Of a DNA stretch of 47,350 bases, positions 16,042-24,652 are shown one piece after another; position 1 is the stretch's first letter, and each line of letters begins with the position of its first letter. This DNA comes from Solirubrobacterales bacterium. GTDB taxonomy: Bacteria; Actinomycetota; Thermoleophilia; Solirubrobacterales; Solirubrobacteraceae. The notes below the pieces were generated by a model. That model searched no databases. It saw only the letters and a program-made list of their open reading frames with translations, and was not told the origin of the DNA. The DNA lies in NCBI GenBank assembly GCA_019240115.1, contig JAFAYV010000015.1:1-47350 (forward strand). Direction: 5' to 3'. Both the position numbers and the translations under genes were made by a program.

Positions 16042-16794
16042 GTGGCCACTCTCGCCGAATCCCTGAAGAACGAGCACACGAAGCGGATCCTCTACGTCAC
16101 CGGGGTCCGTCGTCCCTCGCTGATGCAGCGCAGCACCCCGCACTACCGCATGCCCGAGCTCGAGGCCAACGGCGGCTACCTGCGGCTGCGCCGCTACGAC
16201 GGGCCCGAGATCCCCGTCGAGGAGTTCGCGAACCTCAGCTACACCACCTACTCGAGCGACGACGCGACCCAGTTCGCGCCGATCACCTCGGCGAGCGGGG
16301 AGATCGAGCTACGGGGCTTCGAGGCCTACGGCAAGCCCGATCTCAACGGCGTGTGGACCGCCAACGCGCAGATGTGCCCGACGATCGTCCGCTGGGTGGA
16401 GAGCATCGGCGCCCGCTTCGGCCGCGTCCAGCTGCTCAAGATGCGCCCCAACACGATGCGCGAGTGCCGCTGGGGCCTGCACCTGGACAACAACAACGCC
16501 GCCAACGACCCCGCCGAGAACGGCTGGGTGGTCCGGCTGTGGCTCGAGCTGACCGACGACGACTCGAGCGCGCTGATCATCCGCCGCGACCAGTTCGACC
16601 GCCGCACCGAGTCCCGGATCGCGCTGCCCCGCTATCAGCAGGCGATCGTCGACTCCGAGTTCCTCTATCACGGCGGCTTCCACCGCGGCCCGGGCACCCG
16701 CTACGCGCTCATCACGAGCGTCGAGAGCGGTCCCGCGCTCGAGCGCTGGATCGAGTCCCAGCAGGTGGCCGTGCCGACCCCACTCGCGGCCTGA
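16042..16794 (+). CDS. Conserved protein, possible Fe(II)/2-oxoglutarate-type jelly roll
   Basis: I do not recognise the family with certainty. The GTG start at 16042 has GGAGG 5 nt upstream and gives 250 aa. It is soluble, with no signal peptide. The second half has the spacing of a double-stranded beta-helix oxygenase: WGLHLDNNN (H-x-D) about residues 149-157, VVRLWLELTDDD strand, then IVDSEFLYHGGFHRG with a late His and GTRYALI placing an Arg about 9 residues on, as in the 2-oxoglutarate carboxylate clamp. This resembles aspartyl/asparaginyl hydroxylase-type proteins. It is divergent from recA. The function is a hypothesis only. Confidence 0.7.
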   Translation: MATLAESLKNEHTKRILYVTGVRRPSLMQRSTPHYRMPELEANGGYLRLRRYDGPEIPVEEFANLSYTTYSSDDATQFAPITSASGEIELRGFEAYGKPDLNGVWTANAQMCPTIVRWVESIGARFGRVQLLKMRPNTMRECRWGLHLDNNNAANDPAENGWVVRLWLELTDDDSSALIIRRDQFDRRTESRIALPRYQQAIVDSEFLYHGGFHRGPGTRYALITSVESGPALERWIESQQVAVPTPLAA

Positions 16795-16874
16795 CCCACG
16801 CTCGCGCGCCCAGGCCGAGCGTCGCGCCAGGCCGAGCGCATCCAGCCAGAGCGCACGCCAGGCAGAAACGTCCC

Positions 16875-17390
16875 CTAGCGCACGGGGCGCAGGTCCACCG
16901 CGGCCTGCGCCTCGTAGCGCGTCCCCTCCCTCTCGGTTTGCGAGCGGTACAGCGTCACCCGAGCGCTGATGAAGTCCTGAGCCGGCGGCGCGGCCAGCGG
17001 CGGCGGGCGTCCCCGCGGCCCGCGCCGGAGCCGCAGCACGCTGACGTGCGGCGTAAAGCCGCGCTTCTCGGGCGCCAGCCAGCCGCCGTCCACGAGCGCC
17101 GCCGCGAGCGCCGCCTGCAGCTCGGCGAGCGCCCCCGAGTCGTCGTGCAGTCCCGCCGCCGCCACCCGCGGCCGGCGCGGCGGCAGCCACAGCGGCTCGC
17201 TCACCGCGAGCCGGACCGCCCGAGCGCCTGACGCGACCTCGTGGCACGCGGCGGCGATCTCCCCCACCCGCTCGGCGTCGACCGAGCCGATGAAGCACAG
17301 CGTCACGTGCAGCGATTCGACGGGCAGCGGTCGCGCGCCCGGCACCGCGTCGGCCACGGCGAGGCCCCACGCGCTCAGCGCCGAGCGCAC
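16875..17390 (-). CDS. thpR: RNA 2',3'-cyclic phosphodiesterase (2'-5' RNA ligase-like), start uncertain
   Basis: 2H phosphoesterase that opens 2',3'-cyclic phosphates on RNA. Both motifs are present: LHVTLCFIG (about residue 28 from this start) and PHVSVLRL. GTG 17390 is the first canonical start, giving 171 aa, but the conserved beginning of the family (VRLFVALDLPAEV) is encoded in frame just upstream (17426-17391). No ATG, GTG or TTG lies between that segment and the cinA TGA (17477-17475), which is in the same frame. Either a non-standard start (CTG 17420, ATC 17450), readthrough from cinA, or loss of the first strand must be involved. The 80-nt spacer downstream holds a weak AGGCCGAGCG repeat. 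Confidence 0.8.
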   Translation of the reverse strand: MRSALSAWGLAVADAVPGARPLPVESLHVTLCFIGSVDAERVGEIAAACHEVASGARAVRLAVSEPLWLPPRRPRVAAAGLHDDSGALAELQAALAAALVDGGWLAPEKRGFTPHVSVLRLRRGPRGRPPPLAAPPAQDFISARVTLYRSQTEREGTRYEAQAAVDLRPVR

Positions 17391-17474
17391 CTCCGCCGGC
17401 AGGTCGAGCGCGACGAACAGCCGGACGCGCTCGGACCCGGTCGCCGGGATCGCCCGCGCGGGGATCGCGCGGCC

Positions 17475-18797
17475 TCAGTCGGTCTCGCCGAGCAGGACCC
17501 GCCGCAGCATGTGCATCGAGACGGTGACCGAGCGATCGCGGATGTCGGCGCGCCCGCCGGGCATGACCGTGCGCCGGGTCAGGCGGCGGGGCTCGGTTGC
17601 GTTCGCGCCGGCCGCGTACACCGAGACGCAGACGAGGCCGACCGGCTTGTCCTCGGTGCCGCCGCCCGGTCCGGCGATGCCGGTGATGCCGACCCCGAGG
17701 TCAGCGCCGAAGCGGCGGGCGATGCCCTCGGCGAGCGCCGCGGCGACCTCGATGGAGACGGCGCCGTGGCGCTCGATGAGCTCGGGCGGGACCCCGGCGA
17801 GGTCGATCTTGGCCGCGTTGGAGTAGACGACGGCGCCGCCGAGGAAGTACTCGGAGGCGCCCGCCCGGTCAGTCAGCCGGGTCGCCAGGCCGCCGCCGGT
17901 GCACGACTCGGCGGCGGCGAGCGTGCGGCCGGCGAGCATCCCGGCGAGCTGGTCGTCGATCGTGGACCCGTCGAGCGAGAACAGGGTGGCGGCGTGGCGG
18001 TCGGCGATGAACGCGAGCAGCCGCTCGTAGTCGGCGGCGGCCTCGGGCTCGTAGCGGGTCGCGATCTCGATCTCGCCGCGGCGCAGGCAGGTCGTGATCT
18101 CGAGCGGCGCGAGGTCGAGCCCGTCGGCCTCGGCGGTCCGCAGGGTGTTGGCGATCTCGGACTCGGGGATGCCGAACAGCCGGACGATCGCGTTCTCGTA
18201 GGTGGTGGCGCCGGCGATCGCCGCCTGCACGGCCTCGGTCGCAACCGCGGTCGCCCACATCGGCTGCAGCTCGCGCGGCGGGCCCGGGAGGACGAGGACG
18301 GTCGGGCCGGCGCGCCCGTCGGCGGGCGGTACGACGAGCCCCGGCGCGGTCCCCTCGGGCTCGAGGATCGTCGCCCCGGCGGGCACGATCGCCTGCTTGG
18401 CGTTGCCGCGGCGCACCGCCTCCTCGGTCAGGTCGGGCCAGCGGCTCATCATCGGGCGCAGGATCTCGGCGATTCGCTCCTCGAGCGCGGTGTCGAGGAA
18501 CATCTCGCGCCCGCAGAAGCGACCGACGATCTCGGCGGTGAGGTCGTCGGCGGTCGGGCCGAGCCCGCCGCTGGTGATGATCAGCGCCATGCCCGCGGCG
18601 GCCATCGACTCAAGCGCCGCGAGCAGATCCTCGGGGCGGTCGCCGACGATCTCGATCATCGCGGCGTCGACGCCGATCTCGCGCAGCCGCTCGGACAGCC
18701 ACGGGCCGTTGCGGTCGGTGATGATCCCGGTGAGCACCTCGGTCCCGGTGACGAGGATGCCGGCCCGCGGGGCGCGCGTCTCGGGGTTCGGGCTCAA
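17475..18797 (-). CDS. cinA: CinA: competence/damage-inducible protein (NMN deamidase family)
   Basis: Two-domain protein of 440 aa: N-terminal MoCF/MogA-like domain (about 10-180; [25 protein letters not shown]) and C-terminal CinA/PncC domain (about 275-440; [38 protein letters not shown]). Family role: pyridine-nucleotide recycling (NMN amidohydrolase, ADP-ribose pyrophosphatase) and association with competence. TTG start at 18797 with GAGG 8 nt upstream, overlapping the stop of the rodZ-like gene. pgsA, often just before cinA in Gram-positives, is absent here. It ends in TGA in frame with thpR. Confidence 0.92.
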   Translation of the reverse strand: MSPNPETRAPRAGILVTGTEVLTGIITDRNGPWLSERLREIGVDAAMIEIVGDRPEDLLAALESMAAAGMALIITSGGLGPTADDLTAEIVGRFCGREMFLDTALEERIAEILRPMMSRWPDLTEEAVRRGNAKQAIVPAGATILEPEGTAPGLVVPPADGRAGPTVLVLPGPPRELQPMWATAVATEAVQAAIAGATTYENAIVRLFGIPESEIANTLRTAEADGLDLAPLEITTCLRRGEIEIATRYEPEAAADYERLLAFIADRHAATLFSLDGSTIDDQLAGMLAGRTLAAAESCTGGGLATRLTDRAGASEYFLGGAVVYSNAAKIDLAGVPPELIERHGAVSIEVAAALAEGIARRFGADLGVGITGIAGPGGGTEDKPVGLVCVSVYAAGANATEPRRLTRRTVMPGGRADIRDRSVTVSMHMLRRVLLGETD

Positions 18798-18807
18798 CGC
18801 GACGGCC

Positions 18808-19563
18808 TCAGGTGCATCGCGGCTGCTGGGAGGGAGGCAGAAGCTGGCGCCGGGTCGGGCTCAGGCGGTAGCCGATCGGCGACCCGGTCACGGGCACGGG
18901 GACGACGGCCCCGTTGACGCGCATGCGGATGCCGTCGTTGCCGAAGGTGACGAGAAGCTCTGAGGCGGTCTGCGTTGGAATCGGCTCGCCCACGTCGAAG
19001 ATCCTTCCCGGAATCAGCTGCTTGCCCGCGGCGTTGACGACACAGACGTAGACCTGCGCGGTCGCGCGCAGCGCAAGCTTGACGGTTCGCGGTGGGGCTC
19101 GCTTGACGGGGGGACGGCGGCGGCGGTGGGGATGGATCGGCTTGGCGGCCTGAGTCCGGGTCGAGGTCGACGGCCCCGTCTTCTGACGGCCGACGAGGAT
19201 GAGCACGACGACGATGATCGCCAGGATCGCCCCGATGACGAGCCACGGCGGGATGCGCAGGCGGCGCGGGGGCCGGTCGCGATCGCGGCCCGGAGGCGCG
19301 ATCGGCCGCAGCTCCTGGTCGGAGGGGCGCTCGTAGCGGCGGCGGAAGTCGTCGACGAGCTGTCGCGAGTCGAGGCCGAGGTAGTCCCCGTAGGTGCGCA
19401 GGAAGCTCTTGACGTACACCGCGCCGGGGAGCAGGTCCCATTGCTCGTTCTCGATCGCGCGCAGGTACTTGGCGCGGATCTTCGTGTGGACCTCGACCTC
19501 ATTGATGTCGATCTTCGCGTGCAGTCGCGCCTCGCGAAGCCGGGCGCCGATCTCGTCAGGCAT
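18808..19563 (-). CDS. RodZ-like helix-turn-helix membrane protein
   Basis: 251 aa from ATG 19563 (an upstream in-frame start at 19593 adds 10 residues lacking similarity). N-terminal HTH_25 domain (about 1-75; [49 protein letters not shown]), a basic linker, one transmembrane helix (about 104-124; [19 protein letters not shown]) and an extracytoplasmic beta domain (DUF4115-like, about 160-240; [18 protein letters not shown]). RodZ links MreB to the membrane in rods; whether this cell has MreB cannot be seen. Position between ftsK and cinA matches ymfM in Bacillus. TAGATT 8 nt before the ATG suggests a leaderless transcript. Confidence 0.85.
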   Translation of the reverse strand: MPDEIGARLREARLHAKIDINEVEVHTKIRAKYLRAIENEQWDLLPGAVYVKSFLRTYGDYLGLDSRQLVDDFRRRYERPSDQELRPIAPPGRDRDRPPRRLRIPPWLVIGAILAIIVVVLILVGRQKTGPSTSTRTQAAKPIHPHRRRRPPVKRAPPRTVKLALRATAQVYVCVVNAAGKQLIPGRIFDVGEPIPTQTASELLVTFGNDGIRMRVNGAVVPVPVTGSPIGYRLSPTRRQLLPPSQQPRCT

Positions 19564-19577
19564 CGCAGATAAATCTA
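19564..19577 (-). promoter_or_regulatory. Candidate -10 of rodZ-like gene (leaderless)
   Basis: TAGATT (19577-19572) sits in an AT-rich patch within very GC-rich DNA and ends 8 nt before ATG 19563. No Shine-Dalgarno is present and no good -35 is seen. Confidence 0.35.
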
Positions 19578-19632
19578 CCGTCGCGGCGGCCACAGAAAGC
19601 GCCGCAAATCCCGATGACGCGGGCTCCGTCGA

Positions 19633-22332
19633 TCAGCGTCCCGGCGTCGGGTCGCCGATTCCGGCGGCCGGATCTCCGGTCCCGCCCGGCGGATCGTCCA
19701 CTGGACCGGGAACCGGTGGCGGCGCGGGGCCGGCGCCGGAGGCCTCGGCGAGGTGGGAGAGGATCCGCGGCAGGTCGGCCTCGGCGATGAGCACCTGGCG
19801 GGGCTTGGAGCCCTCGTAGCCGGAGATGATCCCGCGCCGCTCGAGCATGTCGATGAGCCGCCCGGCGCGCGTGTAGCCGAGGCGCAGGCGCCGCTGGAGC
19901 ATCGAGGTCGAGGCGGTCTGCATCTGGGCGACGAGCGAGATCGCCTCCTCAAGCAGGGGATCCTGATCGGGGCTCGTCGTGTCCTGGTCAGCGGGCGAGG
20001 CCTCCTCGTCGACCACCTCCGCCAGCAGCTCGGCGTGAAACTCGGGCTCGCCCTGGCGGCGCCACGCCTCGGTGAGCTCGGCGATCTGGGCCTCGTCGAT
20101 GAAGGCGCCCTGGATGCGCTGGAGCTTGGAGGCCCCGACCGGCGAGAACAGCATGTCGCCCTGGCCGAGGAGCGCCTCGGCGCCGTTCTGGTCGAGGATG
20201 ACGCGCGAGTCGGTCTGGCTGGAGACCGCGAAGGCGATCCGCGACGGGACGTTGGCCTTGATCATGCCGGTGATCACGTCGACGCGCGGGGACTGGGTGG
20301 CGAGCACGAGGTGGATGCCGACCGCCCGCGCCTTCTGGGCGAGGCGGATGATCGAGTCCTCGACGTCGGCGGGGGCGACCATCATCAGGTCGGCGAGCTC
20401 GTCGATGACGCACAGGATGTAGGGCAGCGGCGGCTCTGAGCGGTTGGCGCGTGCGCGGTTGAGCTCGGGCAGGTTCCGCGTCCGGGCGAGCGACATCAGC
20501 GAGTAGCGCTGCTCCATCTCGCGGACGAGGTTCTGCAGCGCGTTGGCCGCCATCCGGGGGCTCGTGATGACCGGCGTCAGCAGGTGCGGGATCGACTCGT
20601 AGTGGTTGAGCTCGACCTGCTTGGGGTCGACGAGCACAACGCGCACCTCGTGCGGGGTGGCACGCAGCAGGATGCTCGAGAGCATCGAGTTGACGCACGC
20701 CGACTTGCCCGCCCCGGTCGTGCCGGCGACGAGCAGGTGGGGCATCTTCGCCAGGTCGGCGCCGATCGCGTGTCCGGCGATGTCCTTGCCCAGCCACACG
20801 GTGAGCGGCGACCAGTCGGGCGGCGGCGGCTGGAAGACGTCGCCGAGATGGACGATCCGGCGCCGTGCGTTGGGGACCTCGACGCCGACCGCCTGCTTGC
20901 CGGGGATCGGCGCCAGGATGCGGATGTCGATCGCGGCGAGCGCGTAGGCGAGGTCGTCCTTGAGCTGGGCGATCTTGGCGACCTTGATGCCCGGGGCGAG
21001 CCGGATCTCGTAGCGGGTGATATGCGGGCCGGTGACGCGTCCGATCACCTTGGCCTCGATCCCGAAGTGCCCGAGGGTCTCGAGCAGCGTGCGCGCGACC
21101 TGCGCCTGCCCGGCGGTATCGGGCCGGGAGTCGGCGGCGCTCGAGCGCGTCAGCGCCCGAGGCGAGGGCACCTTCCACTCGAAATCGGGGTCGTCGGTGA
21201 TCGACGCGCGGTAGCGCCCCTGCGGGGTCAGGTCGTCGGGGCCGACGTCGGCGCCGGGACGGCCGGCGGCGACGCCGTCGCCTTCGGGCTCCTCGGCCTC
21301 GTCGTCGAGTGAGACGACGAGGGGCTCCTCGTCGGCGGGCTCCGGCGGGGTTGCGTCGATCGGCGGGGCCTCGACGTGGGTGGCACGGACGATGAGCGCG
21401 GTCGTACCGGACCCCACCCGCCCCTCGGCGCCCAGCAGCAGCTCGGGCTCGCCCGCGTCGCCCTCGTCGCCGAGATCGGATACCGCCCGCCCACCGGCGT
21501 CGGGCGAGGCGACCTCCGAGTCGGCCGCGTCGGCCGCCCCGCGCGTCGTCAGGCGCCGGGCGGCCTCCGCGGCGCGGGCGGCAACCGTGGCCCCCGGGCG
21601 CGCGGCGAGCGACGCGGCGAGATCATCGTGGGTGCGCCGGAGCATCCGACCGGTGCCGAGCACGCCCGCCCCGGTGGTCCGGACGGCCCCGGCGAGGGTG
21701 GCACCGCTGATCAGGATGAGCGCCGCCAGCGCCAGGAAGATCGCGAGCACGTCGGCGCCCGCCGAGGAGAGCAGATGCGCGGCGGCCCACAGCTCGGCCT
21801 GCCCGACGATCCCGCCGCGCAGCGCAAAGCTCGCGCTGCTCCAGAAGTCGGCGGCCGGCGCCGGTCCCGGCCCGAGGCCGAGCGTGCCCGCGGCGAGCAT
21901 GAGCGCGAGCGCCGCGAGCAGGCACAGCAGCCCCGCGCGCAGCGGCCGACCCGGGGGGCGGAGCTCGCGGGCGAGGATGAGCCCCCCGGCGGCGACGAGC
22001 CCGGCCGGGACCACGTAGCCGAGCGCGCCGAGGAGATAGCGGGTGCCGCGCACCGCGCCGTCGCCGAGCGTCCCGCCCGCCCAGTGCAGATAGGCGACCC
22101 CGCCGAGGAACACCCCGATCGCGATCAGACCAAGGGCGAGCACGTCGATGTGATGGGGCGCCAGCGCCGGCGACGGGCTCGGCATCCGGGGCCGGCTCGC
22201 CAGGCGCGAGCGTCGCGCGCGCGTCGCGGGCCGCGCGGCGCGCCCGCGGACCGCGGCGGTCTTCTTGACCCGCGCGGCGGGCTTCGCGCGCTGGCGGGTC
22301 TTTGACTGCGGGGTCTTCGAACTGGCGGCCAT
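19633..22332 (-). CDS. ftsK: DNA translocase FtsK/SpoIIIE
   Basis: Membrane-anchored motor that pumps chromosomal DNA through the division septum. 899 aa from ATG 22332; the open frame runs on upstream to 23370 but only across the opposite-strand signalling genes. Seen: Ala/Arg/Lys-rich tail, four transmembrane helices (about 55-205), an acidic variable linker (about 240-390), then the motor: alpha domain GHFGIEAKVIGRVTGPHITRYEI, Walker A AGTTGAGKS, Walker B CVIDELADLMM, ATQSPRVDVITGMIKANVPSRI, and the C-terminal winged-helix gamma domain (QTASTSMLQRRLRLGYTRAG) that reads KOPS. Upstream lies a strong hairpin shared with the divergent response regulator. Confidence 0.95.
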   Translation of the reverse strand: MAASSKTPQSKTRQRAKPAARVKKTAAVRGRAARPATRARRSRLASRPRMPSPSPALAPHHIDVLALGLIAIGVFLGGVAYLHWAGGTLGDGAVRGTRYLLGALGYVVPAGLVAAGGLILARELRPPGRPLRAGLLCLLAALALMLAAGTLGLGPGPAPAADFWSSASFALRGGIVGQAELWAAAHLLSSAGADVLAIFLALAALILISGATLAGAVRTTGAGVLGTGRMLRRTHDDLAASLAARPGATVAARAAEAARRLTTRGAADAADSEVASPDAGGRAVSDLGDEGDAGEPELLLGAEGRVGSGTTALIVRATHVEAPPIDATPPEPADEEPLVVSLDDEAEEPEGDGVAAGRPGADVGPDDLTPQGRYRASITDDPDFEWKVPSPRALTRSSAADSRPDTAGQAQVARTLLETLGHFGIEAKVIGRVTGPHITRYEIRLAPGIKVAKIAQLKDDLAYALAAIDIRILAPIPGKQAVGVEVPNARRRIVHLGDVFQPPPPDWSPLTVWLGKDIAGHAIGADLAKMPHLLVAGTTGAGKSACVNSMLSSILLRATPHEVRVVLVDPKQVELNHYESIPHLLTPVITSPRMAANALQNLVREMEQRYSLMSLARTRNLPELNRARANRSEPPLPYILCVIDELADLMMVAPADVEDSIIRLAQKARAVGIHLVLATQSPRVDVITGMIKANVPSRIAFAVSSQTDSRVILDQNGAEALLGQGDMLFSPVGASKLQRIQGAFIDEAQIAELTEAWRRQGEPEFHAELLAEVVDEEASPADQDTTSPDQDPLLEEAISLVAQMQTASTSMLQRRLRLGYTRAGRLIDMLERRGIISGYEGSKPRQVLIAEADLPRILSHLAEASGAGPAPPPVPGPVDDPPGGTGDPAAGIGDPTPGR

Positions 22333-22400
22333 GTCCGAACCGCGGGCTTCGCCGCTCGGCGCCGCGCTCCTGCGCGCTGCAAGGCGCCGCTCACCGCGCC

Positions 22401-22434
22401 AGTGGTCGGCCCCGCGGGTACGGGGCCGACCACT
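22401..22434. promoter_or_regulatory. 14-bp perfect palindrome between ftsK and response regulator
   Basis: Arms AGTGGTCGGCCCCG (22401-22414) and CGGGGCCGACCACT (22421-22434) are perfectly complementary around the 6-nt loop CGGGTA. The right end touches TTGAGC (22434-22439), a -35-like element of the plus-strand gene. It lies between divergent genes, so a terminator role is unlikely; an operator (possibly autoregulatory) or an ftsK 5'-UTR hairpin fits better. Confidence 0.55.
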
Positions 22435-22464
22435 TGAGCACGGCTTCACCCCGCCGCATACCAT
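22434..22464 (+). promoter_or_regulatory. Candidate promoter of response regulator
   Basis: TTGAGC (22434-22439), a 19-nt spacer and TACCAT (22459-22464), followed 9 nt later by the GTG start. No Shine-Dalgarno is present, so the mRNA would be leaderless or nearly so. Confidence 0.4.
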
Positions 22465-22473
22465 TTCGCCACC

Positions 22474-23163
22474 GTGGCCATGTTCGAACGTCCCCCCCGC
22501 GTGCTCGTCGTCGAGGACGACGATGCGATCGCGCAGGTGCTGCAGCGCTCGTTGCGGATGGAGGGCTACGAGGTCCGCGTCGCCGACGACGGCTCCGCCG
22601 CGCTCGACGCGGCGCACGGCTTCCTGCCCGACCTGGTCATCCTCGACCTCGGCCTGCCGGGGATCGACGGGCTCGAGGTGGCCAAGCGCCTGCGAGCCTC
22701 CGACGACGACGTGCCGATCCTCGTGCTGACCGCGCGCGACGCGGTCGAGTCGCGCGTCGAGGGCCTGGACTCCGGCGCCGACGATTACCTCGTCAAGCCG
22801 TTCGAGCGCCAGGAGCTGCTGGCGCGCCTGCGCGCGCTGCTGCGCCGCCGGCCGCCGCGCGGACAGGCGCATCTGAGCGTCGGCGACCTGGCGCTGAACC
22901 CCGACACCCACGAGGTCGCGCGCGGCGGTCGCCCGGTCGAGCTGACCCAGCGCGAGTTCGAGCTGCTGGAATACCTGATGCGCAACGAGCGCATCGTCAT
23001 CTCCCGGCAACGGCTGCTCGACGAGGTGTGGGGCTATGACCCCTTCTCGATGACGAACACGATCGAAGTCTTCGTATCCAATCTGCGACGCAAGCTGGAA
23101 TCCGGTGGCGAGCCTCGACTCCTTCATACGATCCGCGGCGCGGGCTACGTACTCCGCGTATAG
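22474..23163 (+). CDS. OmpR/PhoB-family response regulator
   Basis: 229-aa transcription regulator. Receiver domain (about 8-122): acidic pocket VVEDDD, phospho-acceptor Asp58 in LVILDLGLPG, LTARD Thr and the LVKPF lysine. Winged-helix DNA-binding domain (about 132-229): ELTQREFELLEYLM, SRQRLLDEVWGYDPF, NTIEVFVSNLRRKLE and HTIRGAGYVLRV. It resembles the actinobacterial MprA/TcrX type. GTG start (an ATG lies two codons on) chosen because of the preceding -10-like TACCAT. The partner kinase starts 59 nt before the end of this gene. Targets unknown. Confidence 0.93.
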   Translation: MAMFERPPRVLVVEDDDAIAQVLQRSLRMEGYEVRVADDGSAALDAAHGFLPDLVILDLGLPGIDGLEVAKRLRASDDDVPILVLTARDAVESRVEGLDSGADDYLVKPFERQELLARLRALLRRRPPRGQAHLSVGDLALNPDTHEVARGGRPVELTQREFELLEYLMRNERIVISRQRLLDEVWGYDPFSMTNTIEVFVSNLRRKLESGGEPRLLHTIRGAGYVLRV

Positions 23164-24652
23164 GTCGGTCTCGATCCGCTGGCGCCTCGCCGGCGGGTCG
23201 GCGGCGCTGACGCTGATCATCCTGGCGAGCTTCGCCGGGATCGTCGGCGTGCTGACCAATCGCCAGGTGCGCACCCAGTTCAATGACCAGGAGAGCTCGG
23301 CGGTCTCCCAGCTCGTCGGGGAGCTCGACGGCCACCTGCGGATCGGCCTCGACGGGTCGCTCGACTGCAACCAGACCCGCCTTGACGACTACGCGATCGC
23401 CCAGGGCGCGGAGATCCGCTTCTTCGACTCCAGCGGGACGACGCTTCAGTGCTCCGCGCCGCCGGCATCGCTCGCCGACGCGACCCACATGTTCAGGACG
23501 CTGCCCGATCCGAGCCAGGGGACGTTCGCCCGCGGCGGCTACCGGGTGGTCGTCCGCCAGCTGTCGGCCAAGCCCGCGGGGACGGTCAAGCTGCTCTATG
23601 CGCTCCCGCTCTCCGACGTCGACCGCACGCTCGCCCGCGTCCGGGTGTTCCTGCTGCTCGGCGTGCTCGGCGGCGCGATCCTGGCCCTGCTCGCCGGCCT
23701 GTTCGTGTCCGCCCGGGCGATGAGCCCGATCGTCGAGCTGACCGATGCCGCGCGCGAGATCGAGCGCACCCGCGACGCCCGCCAGCGCCTCCCCCATCCC
23801 GAGGCCGACGACGAGATCGCCGAGCTGGCGCGCACGCTCGAGGGCATGCTCGGAGCGCTGGACTCGGCCCGTGCGGACACCCAGGCGATGCTCGACCGCC
23901 AGCGCGAGTTCGTCGCCGACGCCTCGCACGAGCTGCGCACGCCGCTGACGAGCGTGCTCGCCAACCTCGAGCTGCTGACCGAGGAGCTCGGCGGCGAGCA
24001 GGCCGACACCGCCGAGGCCGCGCTGCGCTCGACGCGGCGGATGCGCCGACTCGTCGGCGACCTGCTGCTGCTCGCCCGCGCCGACGCCCGGCGCACGCAG
24101 CCACGCCGGCCCACCGATCTCGCCGAGGTGCTCGTCGAGGCCGCGGCGGAGCTCGGCCCGATGGCCGAGGCGCACGAGATCTCGCTGCAGGCGGGGCCCG
24201 CGGTCGTCCGGGGGGTGCGCGACGAGCTGCACCGCCTCGTGCTCAACCTGCTTGAGAACGCCGTCCGCCACACCCCGCCGGGCACGCGGGTGTGCGCGCG
24301 GACCGCCACCCGCGGCGGCGAGGCGGTGCTGACCGTCTCCGACAACGGCCCGGGGATCTCCCCCGACCTCAGCCAGCGGGTGTTCGACCGCTTCGTGCGC
24401 GGCGGACGCGACGGCGGCAAGGGCTCGGGGCTCGGCCTGGCGATCGTGCGCTCGGTCGCCCAGTCGCACGGCGGCATGGTCGCGCTGCTGACCAGCCAGC
24501 CGGCCCAGGGCGCCCGGTTCGAGATCCGCATCCCGACCGCCGCGGCCGCGGATCTCGCCGAGGCGGCACCGGCGCACGGCGCCGACGAGGTCGAGGATCA
24601 GACCTCGACGACGACCGGCAGGACCATCGGCCGGCGTCGCAGCCGGTCGTAG
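23105..24652 (+). CDS. Sensor histidine kinase
   Basis: 515-aa membrane kinase, cognate to the preceding regulator. TM1 about 33-52, extracytoplasmic sensor about 53-180 (no recognised ligand fold), TM2 about 181-203, HAMP about 204-257, HisKA with phospho-acceptor His275 in DASHELRTPLTS, then HATPase: LVLNLLENAVRHTPPG (N box), VSDNGPGIS (G1), GSGLGLAIVRSVAQSHGG (G2). GTG 23105 is the only canonical start before TM1, so a 59-nt overlap with the regulator gene is forced. The last 55 nt overlap the convergent rnj gene; the terminal Thr/Arg-rich tail is probably dispensable. Confidence 0.92.
   Translation: MASLDSFIRSAARATYSAYRSVSIRWRLAGGSAALTLIILASFAGIVGVLTNRQVRTQFNDQESSAVSQLVGELDGHLRIGLDGSLDCNQTRLDDYAIAQGAEIRFFDSSGTTLQCSAPPASLADATHMFRTLPDPSQGTFARGGYRVVVRQLSAKPAGTVKLLYALPLSDVDRTLARVRVFLLLGVLGGAILALLAGLFVSARAMSPIVELTDAAREIERTRDARQRLPHPEADDEIAELARTLEGMLGALDSARADTQAMLDRQREFVADASHELRTPLTSVLANLELLTEELGGEQADTAEAALRSTRRMRRLVGDLLLLARADARRTQPRRPTDLAEVLVEAAAELGPMAEAHEISLQAGPAVVRGVRDELHRLVLNLLENAVRHTPPGTRVCARTATRGGEAVLTVSDNGPGISPDLSQRVFDRFVRGGRDGGKGSGLGLAIVRSVAQSHGGMVALLTSQPAQGARFEIRIPTAAAADLAEAAPAHGADEVEDQTSTTTGRTIGRRRSRS

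Noticed and set aside
19600-19612. Third REP-like copy (CGCCGCAAATCCC)
   Set aside because: Only about ten bases resemble the arm of copy A and there is no matching inverted arm nearby.
22333-23370. Upstream extension of the ftsK reading frame, giving a 1245-aa protein
   Set aside because: The added part is antisense to the response regulator and kinase, has no FtsK similarity, and the Lys/Arg-rich start at ATG 22332 followed by four membrane helices is typical.
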